Below, piece by piece: positions 43,610-52,089 of a stretch of DNA of 64,000 nucleotides. A program made the position numbers and the translations under genes. How positions within the stretch are numbered: position 1 is the first letter of the stretch; every line of letters starts with the position of its first letter. Where the stretch lies: NCBI GenBank assembly GCA_004297005.1, contig SCVA01000024.1:124001-188000 (forward strand), written 5' to 3'. The notes under the pieces are model-generated. The model worked only from the letters and a program-made list of their open reading frames with translations. It did no database searches and had not been told where the DNA came from. Source of the DNA: Nevskiaceae bacterium. Lineage in GTDB: Bacteria; Pseudomonadota; Gammaproteobacteria; Nevskiales; Nevskiaceae.

Positions 43610-45052
43610 ATGTCCAAGAAGAAGATCTTCGTCCTCGACACCAACGTGCTGATGCACGACCCGAGCAGCCTGTTCCGTTTCGAGGAACACGACCTGTTCA
43701 TCCCCATGGTGGTGCTGGAGGAGCTGGATGGCCTAAAGAAGGGGGCTAGCGAGATCGCGCGCACCGCCCGCCAGGTCAGCCGTCTGCTGGATGATCTGGT
43801 CGCCGGCAAGGACCACTCGCAGATCGAGAAGGGCATCCCGCTGCCGACCACGGCGCTGAAGAAGAACGGCAACGGCGGCGGCCGCCACGGCGCCGCGTCC
43901 ACCGGCAAGCTGTTCTTCCAGACCCAGCCGACCGAGACCTCGCTGCCCGGAATCCTGCCCGGCAACAAGCCGGACAATTCCATCCTGATCACCGCGCTGG
44001 CAGTGCAGACCGCTCATCCTGGTCGGCCGGTGGCCCTGGTGTCGAAGGACATCAACCTGCGGATCAAGGCTGCCATCGTCGGCGTCCACACCGAGGACTA
44101 CCACAACGACCAGGTGCTGGAAGACACCGACCTGCTCTATACCGGCTACACCACGCTACCCGCCGATTTCTGGGACAAGCACAGCGACAAGATGGAGAGC
44201 TGGCAGGATGAGCGCGCGCGTGCCTGCTACAAGATTCGCGGGCCACTGGTGAAGCAGTGGCATGTCAACCAGTTCCTGCACCTGCCTGACGATGCCGAGG
44301 ACGAGGGCCTGGACATGGTGGTGCAGGCAGTGGAGGGCAACAGCGCGACGCTGCGGGTGATCCGCGACTACCAGCATGGCAAGACGCCGGTCTGGGGCAT
44401 CCACGCCAAGAACCGCGAACAGAACTTCGCGCTCAACCTGCTGCTCGACCCCGAGATCGACTTCGTCACCATCCTCGGCACCGCCGGCACCGGCAAGACC
44501 CTGCTGACGCTGGCCGCCGGTCTTGCCCAGGTGCTCGACGAAACCCGCTACCGCGAGATCATCATGACCCGCGTCACCGTGCCACTCGGCGAGGACATCG
44601 GCTTCTTGCCCGGCACCGAGGAAGAAAAGATGACGCCCTGGATGGGCGCGCTGATGGACAACCTGGAAGTGCTGACCCAGCCGCATGGCGGTGGTGGCAG
44701 CAGCAACGACTGGGAGCGCCAGGCCACCAACGACATCTTGAGCAAGCGCATCAAGATCCGCTCGCTCAACTTCATGCGCGGACGCACCTTCCTCAACCGC
44801 TACATCATCATCGACGAGGCGCAGAACCTCACCGCCAAGCAGATGAAGACCCTGATCACCCGCTGCGGCCCAGGCAGCAAGATGATCTGCCTGGGCAATC
44901 TGGCGCAGATCGATACGCCCTATCTGTCGGAAACCACCAGCGGCCTCACCTACGTGGTGGACCGGTTCCAGGGCTGGCCACATGGCGGCCACGTCACCCT
45001 GGCGCGCGGCGAACGCTCGCGCCTCGCGGCACACGCCTCGGATATCCTCTAG
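43610..45052 (+). CDS. PhoH-family PIN-ATPase protein
   Basis: A 480-residue protein of the long PhoH2-like type. The N-terminal PIN domain (about 1-150) starts IFVLDTNVLMHDPSSLFRFE with the first metal Asp and continues to NSILITALAVQTAHPG and SKDINLRIKA. The C-terminal PhoH ATPase/helicase (about 235-480) has Walker A GTAGTGKTLLTL and Walker B IIIDEAQNLTAKQ, then the PhoH-typical CLGNLAQIDTPYLSE. I start at the ATG 43610 where the domain begins. Such proteins combine RNase and RNA-unwinding activity; some are VapC-like toxin relatives, but no antitoxin gene is adjacent. Transcribed with the small gene 27 bases on. Confidence 0.9.
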   Translation: MSKKKIFVLDTNVLMHDPSSLFRFEEHDLFIPMVVLEELDGLKKGASEIARTARQVSRLLDDLVAGKDHSQIEKGIPLPTTALKKNGNGGGRHGAASTGKLFFQTQPTETSLPGILPGNKPDNSILITALAVQTAHPGRPVALVSKDINLRIKAAIVGVHTEDYHNDQVLEDTDLLYTGYTTLPADFWDKHSDKMESWQDERARACYKIRGPLVKQWHVNQFLHLPDDAEDEGLDMVVQAVEGNSATLRVIRDYQHGKTPVWGIHAKNREQNFALNLLLDPEIDFVTILGTAGTGKTLLTLAAGLAQVLDETRYREIIMTRVTVPLGEDIGFLPGTEEEKMTPWMGALMDNLEVLTQPHGGGGSSNDWERQATNDILSKRIKIRSLNFMRGRTFLNRYIIIDEAQNLTAKQMKTLITRCGPGSKMICLGNLAQIDTPYLSETTSGLTYVVDRFQGWPHGGHVTLARGERSRLAAHASDIL

Positions 45053-45079
45053 GGCAAAGACCAATCACCCGGAGCTGTC

Positions 45080-45412
45080 ATGCTTTCTTCCCTAGTCCGC
45101 GGCGCCAAGGACGGCGCCCTGGCGATGTCCATGAAGGCCTTTCTCAACGAGAAACTCGGGGTATACGGCGAGATCCTCGAATGCTCGGTGGACACCAAGG
45201 CCAACCGGGTAATGCTCAAGGCCCATCTCAAGGGCGAGGCGCACACCGTTACCGCCGCGATCGAGCGCTATGACCTGGAACGCGAGGGCACGGACCAGTA
45301 CATCGTGCTCAAGCAGTTCTCCAGCTCGCGGGAATGGCTGACCCTGGTGCTGCAGCGCTTCTTCACCGACAAGCGCTACAAGCTGCCCTCGGCGGTGACC
45401 AAGCTGCTTTAG
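45080..45412 (+). CDS. conserved-looking small protein of unknown function
   Basis: I do not recognise a named family. The 110-residue protein is soluble, with no signal peptide. It has an alternating beta strand pattern: LGVYGEILECSVDTKANRVM, LKAHLKGEAHTVTAAIERYD and QYIVLKQFSSSREWLTLVLQ. The N-terminal SLVRGAKDGALAMSMKAFLN may be a helix that packs on the sheet. A comparable size and position after PhoH in relatives is my recollection only. It lies between phoH and the TSUP gene in the same orientation with short gaps, so is likely part of that transcript. Confidence 0.75.
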   Translation: MLSSLVRGAKDGALAMSMKAFLNEKLGVYGEILECSVDTKANRVMLKAHLKGEAHTVTAAIERYDLEREGTDQYIVLKQFSSSREWLTLVLQRFFTDKRYKLPSAVTKLL

Positions 45413-45430
45413 TACCCACCGGCCGCTAGC

Positions 45431-46207
45431 TTGGGCGCGCTCGACACCACCCTGGCCGCGCTCTGCGGCTTTGCCTTCGTGGCCGGCTTCATCGACGCCG
45501 TGGTCGGCGGCGGCGGCCTGGTGCAGGTGCCTGCCCTGTTCGTGCTGCAACCCCAGCTCGCGCCGGCGACACTGTTCGGCACCAACAAGTTTTCCAGCGT
45601 GTTCGGCACCGCCAACGCCGCCTGGCAATACGCGCGCCGAGTGCAACTGCCCTGGCGGGTGCTGGGCCTGACCGCCGCGACCGCTTTTGTGTTCTCGGTA
45701 CTTGGCGCACGCGCCGTCAGCGTCTTCAACCCGGCACTGCTTCGCCCGCTGGTACTGGCGCTGCTGGTGCTGGTGTTCGTCTACACCTTGTGGAAGAAGG
45801 ACTTCGGCAGCCTGCACGCGCCCAAGCTCAGCCCGCGTCAGCAGACGCTGGCCGGCGTTGCCGTCGGCGCGCTGATCGGCTTCTACGATGGCTTCTTCGG
45901 CCCCGGCACCGGCAGCTTCCTGATCTTCGCCTTCGTGGGCCTGTTCGGCTTCTCCTTTCTGGCGGCCTCGGCGGCGGCCAAGCTGGTGAATCTGGCGACC
46001 AATCTGGCGGCGCTGGCCTGGTTCATCCCCCACGGCCAGGTGGTCTACCGGCTGGCGGCGCCGATGGCGGCCTGCAACATCGCCGGCTCCTGGCTGGGCT
46101 CCCATCTCGCGATCAGGAAAGGCAGCGGCTTCGTGCGCGGCCTGTTCATCCTGATCGTCGCGGCGCTCATGGCGCGCATGGCCTACGACCTCTGGCGCGG
46201 CGCATGA
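45431..46207 (+). CDS. TSUP family sulfite exporter TauE/SafE-like permease
   Basis: A 258-residue membrane protein with about eight segments. The TSUP signature FVAGFIDAVVGGGGLVQVPA near the start and the internal repeat GFYDGFFGPGTGSFLIFAF identify the TauE/SafE (DUF81) family, exporters of sulfite, sulfolactate or other small anions. The start is a TTG at 45431; the frame fits other TSUP N-termini, and no ATG lies close. Its stop overlaps the start of the voltage-sensor gene (ATGA at 46204). Substrate unknown. Confidence 0.88.
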   Translation: MGALDTTLAALCGFAFVAGFIDAVVGGGGLVQVPALFVLQPQLAPATLFGTNKFSSVFGTANAAWQYARRVQLPWRVLGLTAATAFVFSVLGARAVSVFNPALLRPLVLALLVLVFVYTLWKKDFGSLHAPKLSPRQQTLAGVAVGALIGFYDGFFGPGTGSFLIFAFVGLFGFSFLAASAAAKLVNLATNLAALAWFIPHGQVVYRLAAPMAACNIAGSWLGSHLAIRKGSGFVRGLFILIVAALMARMAYDLWRGA

Positions 46208-47007
46208 GTAGCCTCGAACCCGGCCTCAGCGAAGTCCCGGCGGCGACCAGCCCCCAGGCTCCGCGAGCGATCCGTGCGCGCGACTGGCTGATGCTGTTGC
46301 TGGCCCTGTTCTCCATCGGCCTCTTGAGCTGGGAGACCTGGGGCACGGTCAGCGCCTCGCAGCGAGCCTGGATACTCGGCGCCGACTACGCCGTGTGCGC
46401 GATCTTCGCCGCCGAGTTCCTCTGGGAATGGCGACTCGCCGGCTGGCAGCGCGGCTACCTGCTGCGCAACTGGTACGAGATCCTCGGCATGATCCCGGTA
46501 TCCAGCCCGGCGCTGCGTGGTTTCCGGCTGTTCCGGGTGATCCGCATCCTGATCCTGCTCGGCCGCTTCGGCATGGCCGCCGACCGCGCGCTGGGACGTG
46601 GCTTTACCTACCGCCTGGTCAACCGCCTCAGCGAGCGGCTGGTCAATCTGATCAGCGCGCGCATCACTCTGGCGGTGCTCGACGAGGTCTGCGAAGTGCT
46701 GCAGAAGGGCCACTACACCAAGAACGTCGCCCGCGCGCTGGACGAGAACCGCGAGGCGCTGCGGGCGATGGCGCTGGAAAAGGTGCTGGCGGATCCGCAG
46801 ATGCGCCGCTTCCAGCGCATCCCCTTCTTCAACGACATCAGCAATGCCGCGGTGGAAGCCAGCCTGAGGGTCGCCACCGAGCTGCTGCACGACCCGCGCA
46901 CCGACGAGTTCGTCGCCGACGTGCTGCGCGAGAACATCCAGCAGATCCGCGTCGCGGTTGCCGCCAACCACCCGGAGCAGCGGCTGCCGCCGACTCCGGG
47001 TAGCTGA
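46204..47007 (+). CDS. voltage-sensor-like ion transport protein without a pore domain
   Basis: A 267-residue protein. Four segments fit a voltage-sensing module: S1 about 28-46, S2 about 56-78 with acidic D61 and E71, S3 starting NWYEILGMIPVSS (89-101) and S4 at about 105-121 with Arg every third residue (R105, R108, R111, R114). The usual S5, P-loop and S6 of K+, Na+ or Ca2+ channels are absent; instead there is a 145-residue charged, helical cytoplasmic tail (RITLAVLDEVCEVLQKGHYT, LHDPRTDEFVADVLRENIQQ). It resembles ion-transport (PF00520-type) proteins truncated after S4, as in Hv1 or voltage-sensing phosphatases. Overlap with the TSUP gene implies co-translation. Function unknown. Confidence 0.8.
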   Translation: MSSLEPGLSEVPAATSPQAPRAIRARDWLMLLLALFSIGLLSWETWGTVSASQRAWILGADYAVCAIFAAEFLWEWRLAGWQRGYLLRNWYEILGMIPVSSPALRGFRLFRVIRILILLGRFGMAADRALGRGFTYRLVNRLSERLVNLISARITLAVLDEVCEVLQKGHYTKNVARALDENREALRAMALEKVLADPQMRRFQRIPFFNDISNAAVEASLRVATELLHDPRTDEFVADVLRENIQQIRVAVAANHPEQRLPPTPGS

Positions 47008-47015
47008 AGTTCGAC

Positions 47016-48881
47016 TCAGAGGATCAGGCGCGGCTTGTCGCTCAAGCCGTCGAGGATCAGCTTGTTGAGGCGCTTCACGAAGCTCGCCGGGTCGTCGAGT
47101 TGACCGCCCTCGGCCAGCACCGCCTGGTCGTGCAGCAGCTCCGCCAGTTCCGCGAAGCTGGTCTCGTCGGCGCTGTCCTTGAGCCTGGCCACCAGCGGAT
47201 GCCCGGCATTGATCTCGAAGATCGGCTGACCACCGAAGGGCATATTCTGACCGGCAGCTTTCATCATCCGCGCCATGCGCAGCGACATGCCGTATTCGTC
47301 GGCGACCAGGCAGGCCGGTGATTCGGTCAGCCGCGCCGACAGCCGCACGTCACCGACCTTGCCGGCCAGCACCTTCTTCAGGCGCTCCAGGGTGTCCTTG
47401 TAGGCGGATTCGTTGGCGGCCTTTTCCGGCGTCTCGATCGCCGACTCGATGTCCTTCGCCGAGCGGGCGACGCTGTCCAGCTTCTTGCCTTCGAACTCGC
47501 GCAGATGGCTGGTCAGCCATTCGTCGATGCGGTCGCTGAGCAGCAGCACCTCGTAGCCCTTGGCCACGAAGCCTTCCAGATGCGGGCTGTTCTTCGCCGC
47601 CGCCAGGGTGTCGGCGGTGATGTAGTAGATGCTCTTCTGCTCCGGCTTCATGCGTGCGACGTAATCGGCCAGCGTCACCGTCTGGCCGTCCGGATGCGTG
47701 CTGCTGGCGAAGCGCAGCAGCTTGGCGACCCGCTCGCGGTTGCCGTCATCCTCGATCACGCCTTCCTTCAGCACCGAGCCGAAGGTCTTCCAGAATTCCG
47801 CGTACTGCTCGGGCTTGTTGGCGGCGAGATCGTCGAGCAGATCCAGCGCGCGCTTGACCAGGGCGGTCTTGATCTTGTCGACCATGCGGTTGCCCTGCAG
47901 CAACTCGCGCGAGACGTTCAGCGGCAGGTCGGCGGAGTCCACTAGGCCGCGCACGAAGCGCAGCCAGGGCGGCAGCAGTTCGGCGGCCTTGTCCATGATG
48001 AAGACGCGCTTCACGTAGAGCTGCACACCGCTCTGTTCCTCGCGGTTGAACAGATCGAAGGGCGCGCGCTTGGGGATGTAGAGCAGCGAGGTGTATTCGA
48101 GATTGCCCTCCACCTTGTGGTGGGCCCAGGCTAGCGCCTCGTCCCAGTCGTGGGAGAGGTGCTTGTAGAAGGCCTGGTAATCCTCGTCGCTGAGCTCGGA
48201 CTTGGGCCGGGTCCAGAACGCCTTGGCCTGGTTGATGACCTCGGCCTTGCCGTCCTTGACCAGACTCACCGGCAGCGCCAGGTGGTCGGAGTATTTGTGC
48301 ACCAGGCCGGTGAGGCGATCGGCGTCGAGAAACTCCTTGTCTTCGGCGCGCAGATGCAGGATCACCTCGGTGCCGCGGTCGGCCTTGTGGTGCGGCTGGA
48401 TCTGATAGCTGCCCTCGCCGTCGGAGTCCCAGCGCACCGCCTCGCCGTCGGCCTTCTTGGTCAGCACGGTGATGCGCTCGGCGACGATGAAGCCGGAGTA
48501 GAAGCCGACCCCGAACTGACCGATGAGCTGCGAGTCCTTGGCGGAATCGCCGGTGAGCGCCTCGAAGAACTTCTTGGTGCCGGAGCGGGCGATGGTGCCG
48601 AGGTTCTCCACCACCTCCTCGCGCGACATGCCGATGCCGTTGTCCTTGACGGTAAGGGTGCCGGCGGCGGCATCCGGGACCAGCTCCACGCCGGGGGTAT
48701 CGCCACCCAGCAGCTCCGGCCGCGCCAGCGCCGCGAAGCGCAGCTTCTCGCAGGCATCGGAGGCATTGGAGATCAGCTCGCGCAGGAAGATCTCCTTGTT
48801 GGAGTACAGCGAGTGGATCACCAGCTTCAGAACCTGGCGGGTTTCGGACTGGAATTCTTTGGTTTCTATGGTTTCCGTCAT
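47016..48881 (-). CDS. htpG: chaperone HtpG (Hsp90)
   Basis: A 621-residue Hsp90 of normal bacterial length. The GHKL ATPase domain begins MTETIETKEFQSETRQVLKL and has RELISNASDACEKLRF, then KDNGIGMSREEVVENLGTIA and QFGVGFYSGFIVAERITVLT. Middle domain features VKRVFIMDKAAELLPPWLRF and NVSRELLQGNRMVDKI include the catalytic Arg. The C-terminal dimer domain is present to the end. I start at the ATG 48881, although the frame runs on to 49103. It folds client proteins with Hsp70 after heat stress. A sigma-32-like promoter lies upstream at 48926-48953. Confidence 0.97.
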   Translation of the reverse strand: MTETIETKEFQSETRQVLKLVIHSLYSNKEIFLRELISNASDACEKLRFAALARPELLGGDTPGVELVPDAAAGTLTVKDNGIGMSREEVVENLGTIARSGTKKFFEALTGDSAKDSQLIGQFGVGFYSGFIVAERITVLTKKADGEAVRWDSDGEGSYQIQPHHKADRGTEVILHLRAEDKEFLDADRLTGLVHKYSDHLALPVSLVKDGKAEVINQAKAFWTRPKSELSDEDYQAFYKHLSHDWDEALAWAHHKVEGNLEYTSLLYIPKRAPFDLFNREEQSGVQLYVKRVFIMDKAAELLPPWLRFVRGLVDSADLPLNVSRELLQGNRMVDKIKTALVKRALDLLDDLAANKPEQYAEFWKTFGSVLKEGVIEDDGNRERVAKLLRFASSTHPDGQTVTLADYVARMKPEQKSIYYITADTLAAAKNSPHLEGFVAKGYEVLLLSDRIDEWLTSHLREFEGKKLDSVARSAKDIESAIETPEKAANESAYKDTLERLKKVLAGKVGDVRLSARLTESPACLVADEYGMSLRMARMMKAAGQNMPFGGQPIFEINAGHPLVARLKDSADETSFAELAELLHDQAVLAEGGQLDDPASFVKRLNKLILDGLSDKPRLIL

Positions 48882-48925
48882 GGCAGGCACGCGACTTTTA
48901 GGGCTGTTGATTGATTTGCTTGCTG

Positions 48926-48953
48926 TTTTGGGGATGGCGGCGCGCCGTTCAAG
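48926..48953 (-). promoter_or_regulatory. sigma-32 (heat-shock) promoter of htpG
   Basis: On the minus strand CTTGAAC (-35) is followed after 13 bases by CCCCAAAA (-10), close to the RpoH consensus CTTGAA-N11-16-CCCCAT. It is 45 bases upstream of the htpG ATG, in the 238-base divergent gap with amtB. Confidence 0.75.
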
Positions 48954-49035
48954 AGCCGCGTCGCAAGTCCTTGGGCGCAGGCGGACCCGCCTGGCGGCGC
49001 CGGCCCGGTACCGCCGGAGGAAAAACGCAGACCAG

Positions 49036-49052
49036 TTGGCACCCAATTTGCT
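49036..49052 (+). promoter_or_regulatory. sigma-54 promoter of amtB
   Basis: TTGGCACCCAATTTGCT matches the RpoN consensus TGGCAC-N5-TTGC, with the invariant GG and GC dinucleotides 10 bases apart. The start codon lies 68 bases downstream. Nitrogen-limited transcription through NtrC is expected; I found no full NtrC dyad upstream. Confidence 0.88.
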
Positions 49053-49119
49053 CTGCTTTCCGGTGTAGCTGCTGCATTGCACCAAATCTGTACCTACAGA
49101 CACTGTTCAAGGACTGCCA

Positions 49120-50427
49120 GTGAGCAATCGCACCGCCTTCAGCCGGCTGATGAGCCTGACGCTGATCGCACTTGCCTCCCCCGCCTATGCCCAGCCGACC
49201 ACGGTCGGCTTCGACCAGATCAGCGCCGGCGACACCGCCTGGATGCTCAGCTCCACCGCCCTGGTGCTGCTGATGACCATCCCCGGCCTGGCGCTGTTCT
49301 ACGCCGGCATGGTGCGCAAGAAGAACGTGCTGGCCACCGCCCTGCAGAGCCTGTGCATCTGCGCGCTGATCACCGTGCTCTGGGTGTTCATCGGCTACAG
49401 CCTCGCCTTCACCCCCGGCACGCCCTGGATCGGCAGCCTCGACCGCCTGCTGCTCGACGGCATGGTCTACATCAAGGAAACCTCGCAGCTGAGCGTCAGC
49501 CACATCGCTCCGACCATCCCGGAGTCGGTGTTCGTGATGTTCCAGCTCACCTTCGCGATCATCACTCCGGCACTGATCACCGGCGCCTTCGCCGAGCGCA
49601 TGCGCTTTGGCTCGCTGATGGTGTTCATGACCCTCTGGTCGCTCCTGGTCTACGTGCCGGTGGCGCATTGGGTCTGGGAACCGGGCGGCTGGCTGGCTTC
49701 GCTGGGGGCGCTGGACTTCGCCGGTGGCACCGTGGTGCACATCAACGCCGGCGCCGCCGGCCTGGTCTGCGCCTGGATGCTCGGCCCGCGCGCCGGCTAC
49801 GGCAAGGATGCCTTCCTGCCCTATAACCTGGCCCTGACCATGGTCGGTGCCTCCCTGCTCTGGGTCGGCTGGTTCGGCTTCAATGCCGGCTCGGCGGTGG
49901 CCGCCGACGGCCGCGCCGGCATGGCCATGCTGGTCACCCAGGTGGCGACCGCGACCGCGGTGCTGGTCTGGATCACGGTGGAATGGATGACCCGTTCGCG
50001 GGTCACCGTGCTCGGCGCCTGCTCGGGCGCGGTGGCTGGCCTGGTCGCCATCACCCCGGCTTCCGGTTTCGTGAATGTTGGCGGTGCGCTGGTGATCGGC
50101 CTGGCCGCCGGCATCGCCTGCTTCTGGGGCGCCACCGGCCTCAAGCGCCTGCTGCGCGCCGACGATTCGCTGGACGTGTTCGGCATCCACGGCATCGGCG
50201 GCCTGGTCGGCGCCCTGCTCACCGGCGTGCTCGCCGACAAGAGTATCGGCGGTGTCAGCGGCAACCTCGGCATCCAGGCCATCGGCGCTTTCGGCACCCT
50301 GATCTACAGCGCAGCGGTCAGTTTCGTGATCCTGCTGGCCATTCGCTACACCATCGGCTTGCGCGTGAGCACCGATGAGGAGCGCAGCGGCTTGGACCTC
50401 TCCCTGCACTCCGAGCAGATCATCTGA
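49120..50427 (+). CDS. amtB: ammonium transporter
   Basis: A 435-residue membrane protein with a signal peptide (about 1-25) and eleven membrane segments, of normal length. Ammonium-channel features: GLALFYAGMVRKKNVLATAL, the VHINAGAAGLVCAW region with the first pore His, and FGIHGIGGLVGALLTGV with the second. The start is GTG at 49120. It carries ammonium through a trimeric pore and is gated by the PII protein GlnK. Unusually, no glnK gene precedes it; a different small gene follows at 50483. The sigma-54 promoter just upstream explains nitrogen control. Confidence 0.96.
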   Translation: MSNRTAFSRLMSLTLIALASPAYAQPTTVGFDQISAGDTAWMLSSTALVLLMTIPGLALFYAGMVRKKNVLATALQSLCICALITVLWVFIGYSLAFTPGTPWIGSLDRLLLDGMVYIKETSQLSVSHIAPTIPESVFVMFQLTFAIITPALITGAFAERMRFGSLMVFMTLWSLLVYVPVAHWVWEPGGWLASLGALDFAGGTVVHINAGAAGLVCAWMLGPRAGYGKDAFLPYNLALTMVGASLLWVGWFGFNAGSAVAADGRAGMAMLVTQVATATAVLVWITVEWMTRSRVTVLGACSGAVAGLVAITPASGFVNVGGALVIGLAAGIACFWGATGLKRLLRADDSLDVFGIHGIGGLVGALLTGVLADKSIGGVSGNLGIQAIGAFGTLIYSAAVSFVILLAIRYTIGLRVSTDEERSGLDLSLHSEQII

Positions 50428-50482
50428 GCTGCCCGGTGCGTAGGAAACCCTTCTCACGCGAGTCCAATAGGAGTCCAGTGTG

Positions 50483-50830
50483 ATGGTTTACGACGACAAG
50501 TTTCCCATCGCGGCCCAGTTGTTCATCCGCCTCAAACGCAGCCCCGGACGGGTGATCGACGTCACCTGGATGCTGGAGAACGAGATGTACGCCCTGGAGG
50601 TCCTGCGGGTTGCCCGCGCCGCCGACGCCGAGAGCGCCGAGTTGGCCAACCGCTACGAAGCCTTGCTGCGGGCGAGGCCCGGCAAGGCAGCGGCGGCACC
50701 GGCGGCCCAGGGCGGCGCGATGTTCGCGCGTACCGGGGCCTTCACCGCCGCCGGCACTGGCGCCCAGGCGACCAGCGAGGAAACCGTGGCTCCGGAGGTA
50801 GGCCGTCACTACGTTGGCGCCCTGCGTTAG
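50483..50830 (+). CDS. hypothetical protein downstream of amtB
   Basis: I do not recognise this 115-residue protein. I start at the ATG 50483 (MVYDDKFPIAAQLFIRLKRS), preceded by AGGAG; a GTG one codon upstream is possible. The first 60 residues look folded (RVIDVTWMLENEMYALEVLR), while the rest is an Ala/Gly/Thr-rich tail, likely flexible. No membrane segment or signal peptide. The gene is 55 bases after amtB in the same orientation and shares its nitrogen-controlled promoter unless it has its own. It is not a PII protein (no Tyr-containing T-loop). A terminator follows at 50850. Confidence 0.7.
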   Translation: MVYDDKFPIAAQLFIRLKRSPGRVIDVTWMLENEMYALEVLRVARAADAESAELANRYEALLRARPGKAAAAPAAQGGAMFARTGAFTAAGTGAQATSEETVAPEVGRHYVGALR

Positions 50831-50849
50831 ACCACCCTGACGCCCAAAG

Positions 50850-50878
50850 CAAAACGCCCCGCTTCGCGGGGCGTTTGC
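50850..50878 (+). terminator. bidirectional intrinsic terminator
   Basis: An 11-base stem (50852-50862 with 50866-50876, loop TTC) with A-rich and T-rich flanks lies between the convergent genes at 50483 and 50896, so it can serve both strands. Confidence 0.85.
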
Positions 50879-50895
50879 GTTATGGCAGCAGCCGA

Positions 50896-51459
50896 TCAGT
50901 CCTTGATCGCCTCGACCTGGATGCGCAGACGCACCTTGCCGGCCAGGCCATCGGCGTACGTGGTCATGCCGAAGTCGGCGCGGTTGAACTCGCCGTAGGC
51001 GTCACCGCCGCAATCTTCCTTCTTGAAGAAGGGATGGGTGATGCAGGTGAACTCGGTGATCTCCAGCTTGACCGGCTTGGTCACGCCCAGCAGGGTCAAC
51101 TGACCATCGACGGCCGAGGGCTTGTCTCCGGTGAACAGTAGCTTGCCCTTGTAGGTCGCGGTCGGGTACTTGGCGACGTTGAAGAAGTCCTCGCTCAGCG
51201 CGTGCTCGTTCATCTTGGCGTGGCCGAAGTTGATGCTGGCGACATCGATGCTGATGTCCACAGTGCCGGTCTTGCCAGCCTTGTCGAGCACCACCTTGCC
51301 GCTGGTCTTGTCGAACTTGCCGCGCCACCAGGACACGCCCATATGGGGCACCTCGAAACTCGGATAGGTGTGGTTGGACTCGATGGTGTAGCTCTCCGGC
51401 GCCGCGAAGGCGGTGAGGGAGGTGCCGGCCAGCAAGGCCGCGATCAGGCTGCGTTTCAT
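50896..51459 (-). CDS. YceI family periplasmic protein
   Basis: A 187-residue protein with a signal peptide (MKRSLIAALLAGTSLTAFAA) and the YceI lipocalin-like barrel: SYTIESNHTYPSFEVPHMGV, GKVVLDKAGKTGTVDISIDV, KYPTATYKGKLLF and FNRADFGMTTYADGLAGKVR. YceI proteins bind polyprenyl-type lipids such as octaprenyl pyrophosphate or ubiquinone in the periplasm and are often induced at high pH. It is followed on the same strand by a second YceI and a cytochrome b561 gene upstream, the usual yceI-yceJ partnership. It may be last in a three-gene operon that begins at 52620. Confidence 0.93.
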   Translation of the reverse strand: MKRSLIAALLAGTSLTAFAAPESYTIESNHTYPSFEVPHMGVSWWRGKFDKTSGKVVLDKAGKTGTVDISIDVASINFGHAKMNEHALSEDFFNVAKYPTATYKGKLLFTGDKPSAVDGQLTLLGVTKPVKLEITEFTCITHPFFKKEDCGGDAYGEFNRADFGMTTYADGLAGKVRLRIQVEAIKD

Positions 51460-51523
51460 GGTTGTTGCTCCAGTGTGGCTAGGGTTGTCGGGGTCTAGGG
51501 ATGGGACGAACGGCCACGCGACC

Positions 51524-52072
51524 TCAGCGTGGCTGCACGATGTGGAACTTCACGGTGACCAGGTCTTCCACCACCTCGTCCCAGGAGGCGTCACCAATGC
51601 CATAGGATTTACGGGAGACCGGCAGGCTGCCTTCGAACACCGTGGCGGCAGCCTCGCGCTTCACCGTCACCGGCAAGCTGATGTCGGTGGTCTTGCCCTT
51701 GATGCTGAGCCGGCCGCTGGCCTGGTAGCGGTCCCCGCCCAGAGCCTTGAAGGCGGTGGATTGGAACGTCGCCTTGGGATAGGCCTTGCTGTCGAACCAC
51801 TCCTTCTTGCGCACCTCGGCGTTGTAGTCCTCCATGCCCAGGTCGAAGCCGGCGGTGTCGATCTCGATGCTGGCGCTGGCTGCCTCGGGCTTGGCGGGGT
51901 CGAAGCTGACCGTGCCGGCGATCTTGGTGAACTCGCCGTCGACCGGCACGTTCATCTGCTTGAACGTCGCGGTGGCCTTGCTCTTGGCCGAGTCGATGCC
52001 CAGCGCCGCCGGCGCCAGTGCGCCGAAGCTCAACAGGCCCAGCGCCAACAGGGATTTCGGGACGATCTTCAT
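51524..52072 (-). CDS. YceI family periplasmic protein, second copy
   Basis: A 182-residue YceI paralogue, starting at MKIVPKSLLALGLLSFGALA (ATG 52072), with a signal peptide. The barrel has KATATFKQMNVPVDGEFTKI, ASIEIDTAGFDLGMEDYNAE, YPKATFQSTAFKALGGDRYQ and SYGIGDASWDEVVEDLVTVK. Compared with the first copy the segments are clearly divergent, suggesting different ligands rather than a recent duplication. It lies 17 bases after the cytochrome b561 gene in the same operon, which strongly suggests a role connected to quinone or isoprenoid chemistry at the membrane. Exact ligand unknown. Confidence 0.92.
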   Translation of the reverse strand: MKIVPKSLLALGLLSFGALAPAALGIDSAKSKATATFKQMNVPVDGEFTKIAGTVSFDPAKPEAASASIEIDTAGFDLGMEDYNAEVRKKEWFDSKAYPKATFQSTAFKALGGDRYQASGRLSIKGKTTDISLPVTVKREAAATVFEGSLPVSRKSYGIGDASWDEVVEDLVTVKFHIVQPR

Positions 52073-52089
52073 GGGGTTTCCTCTCCGGT

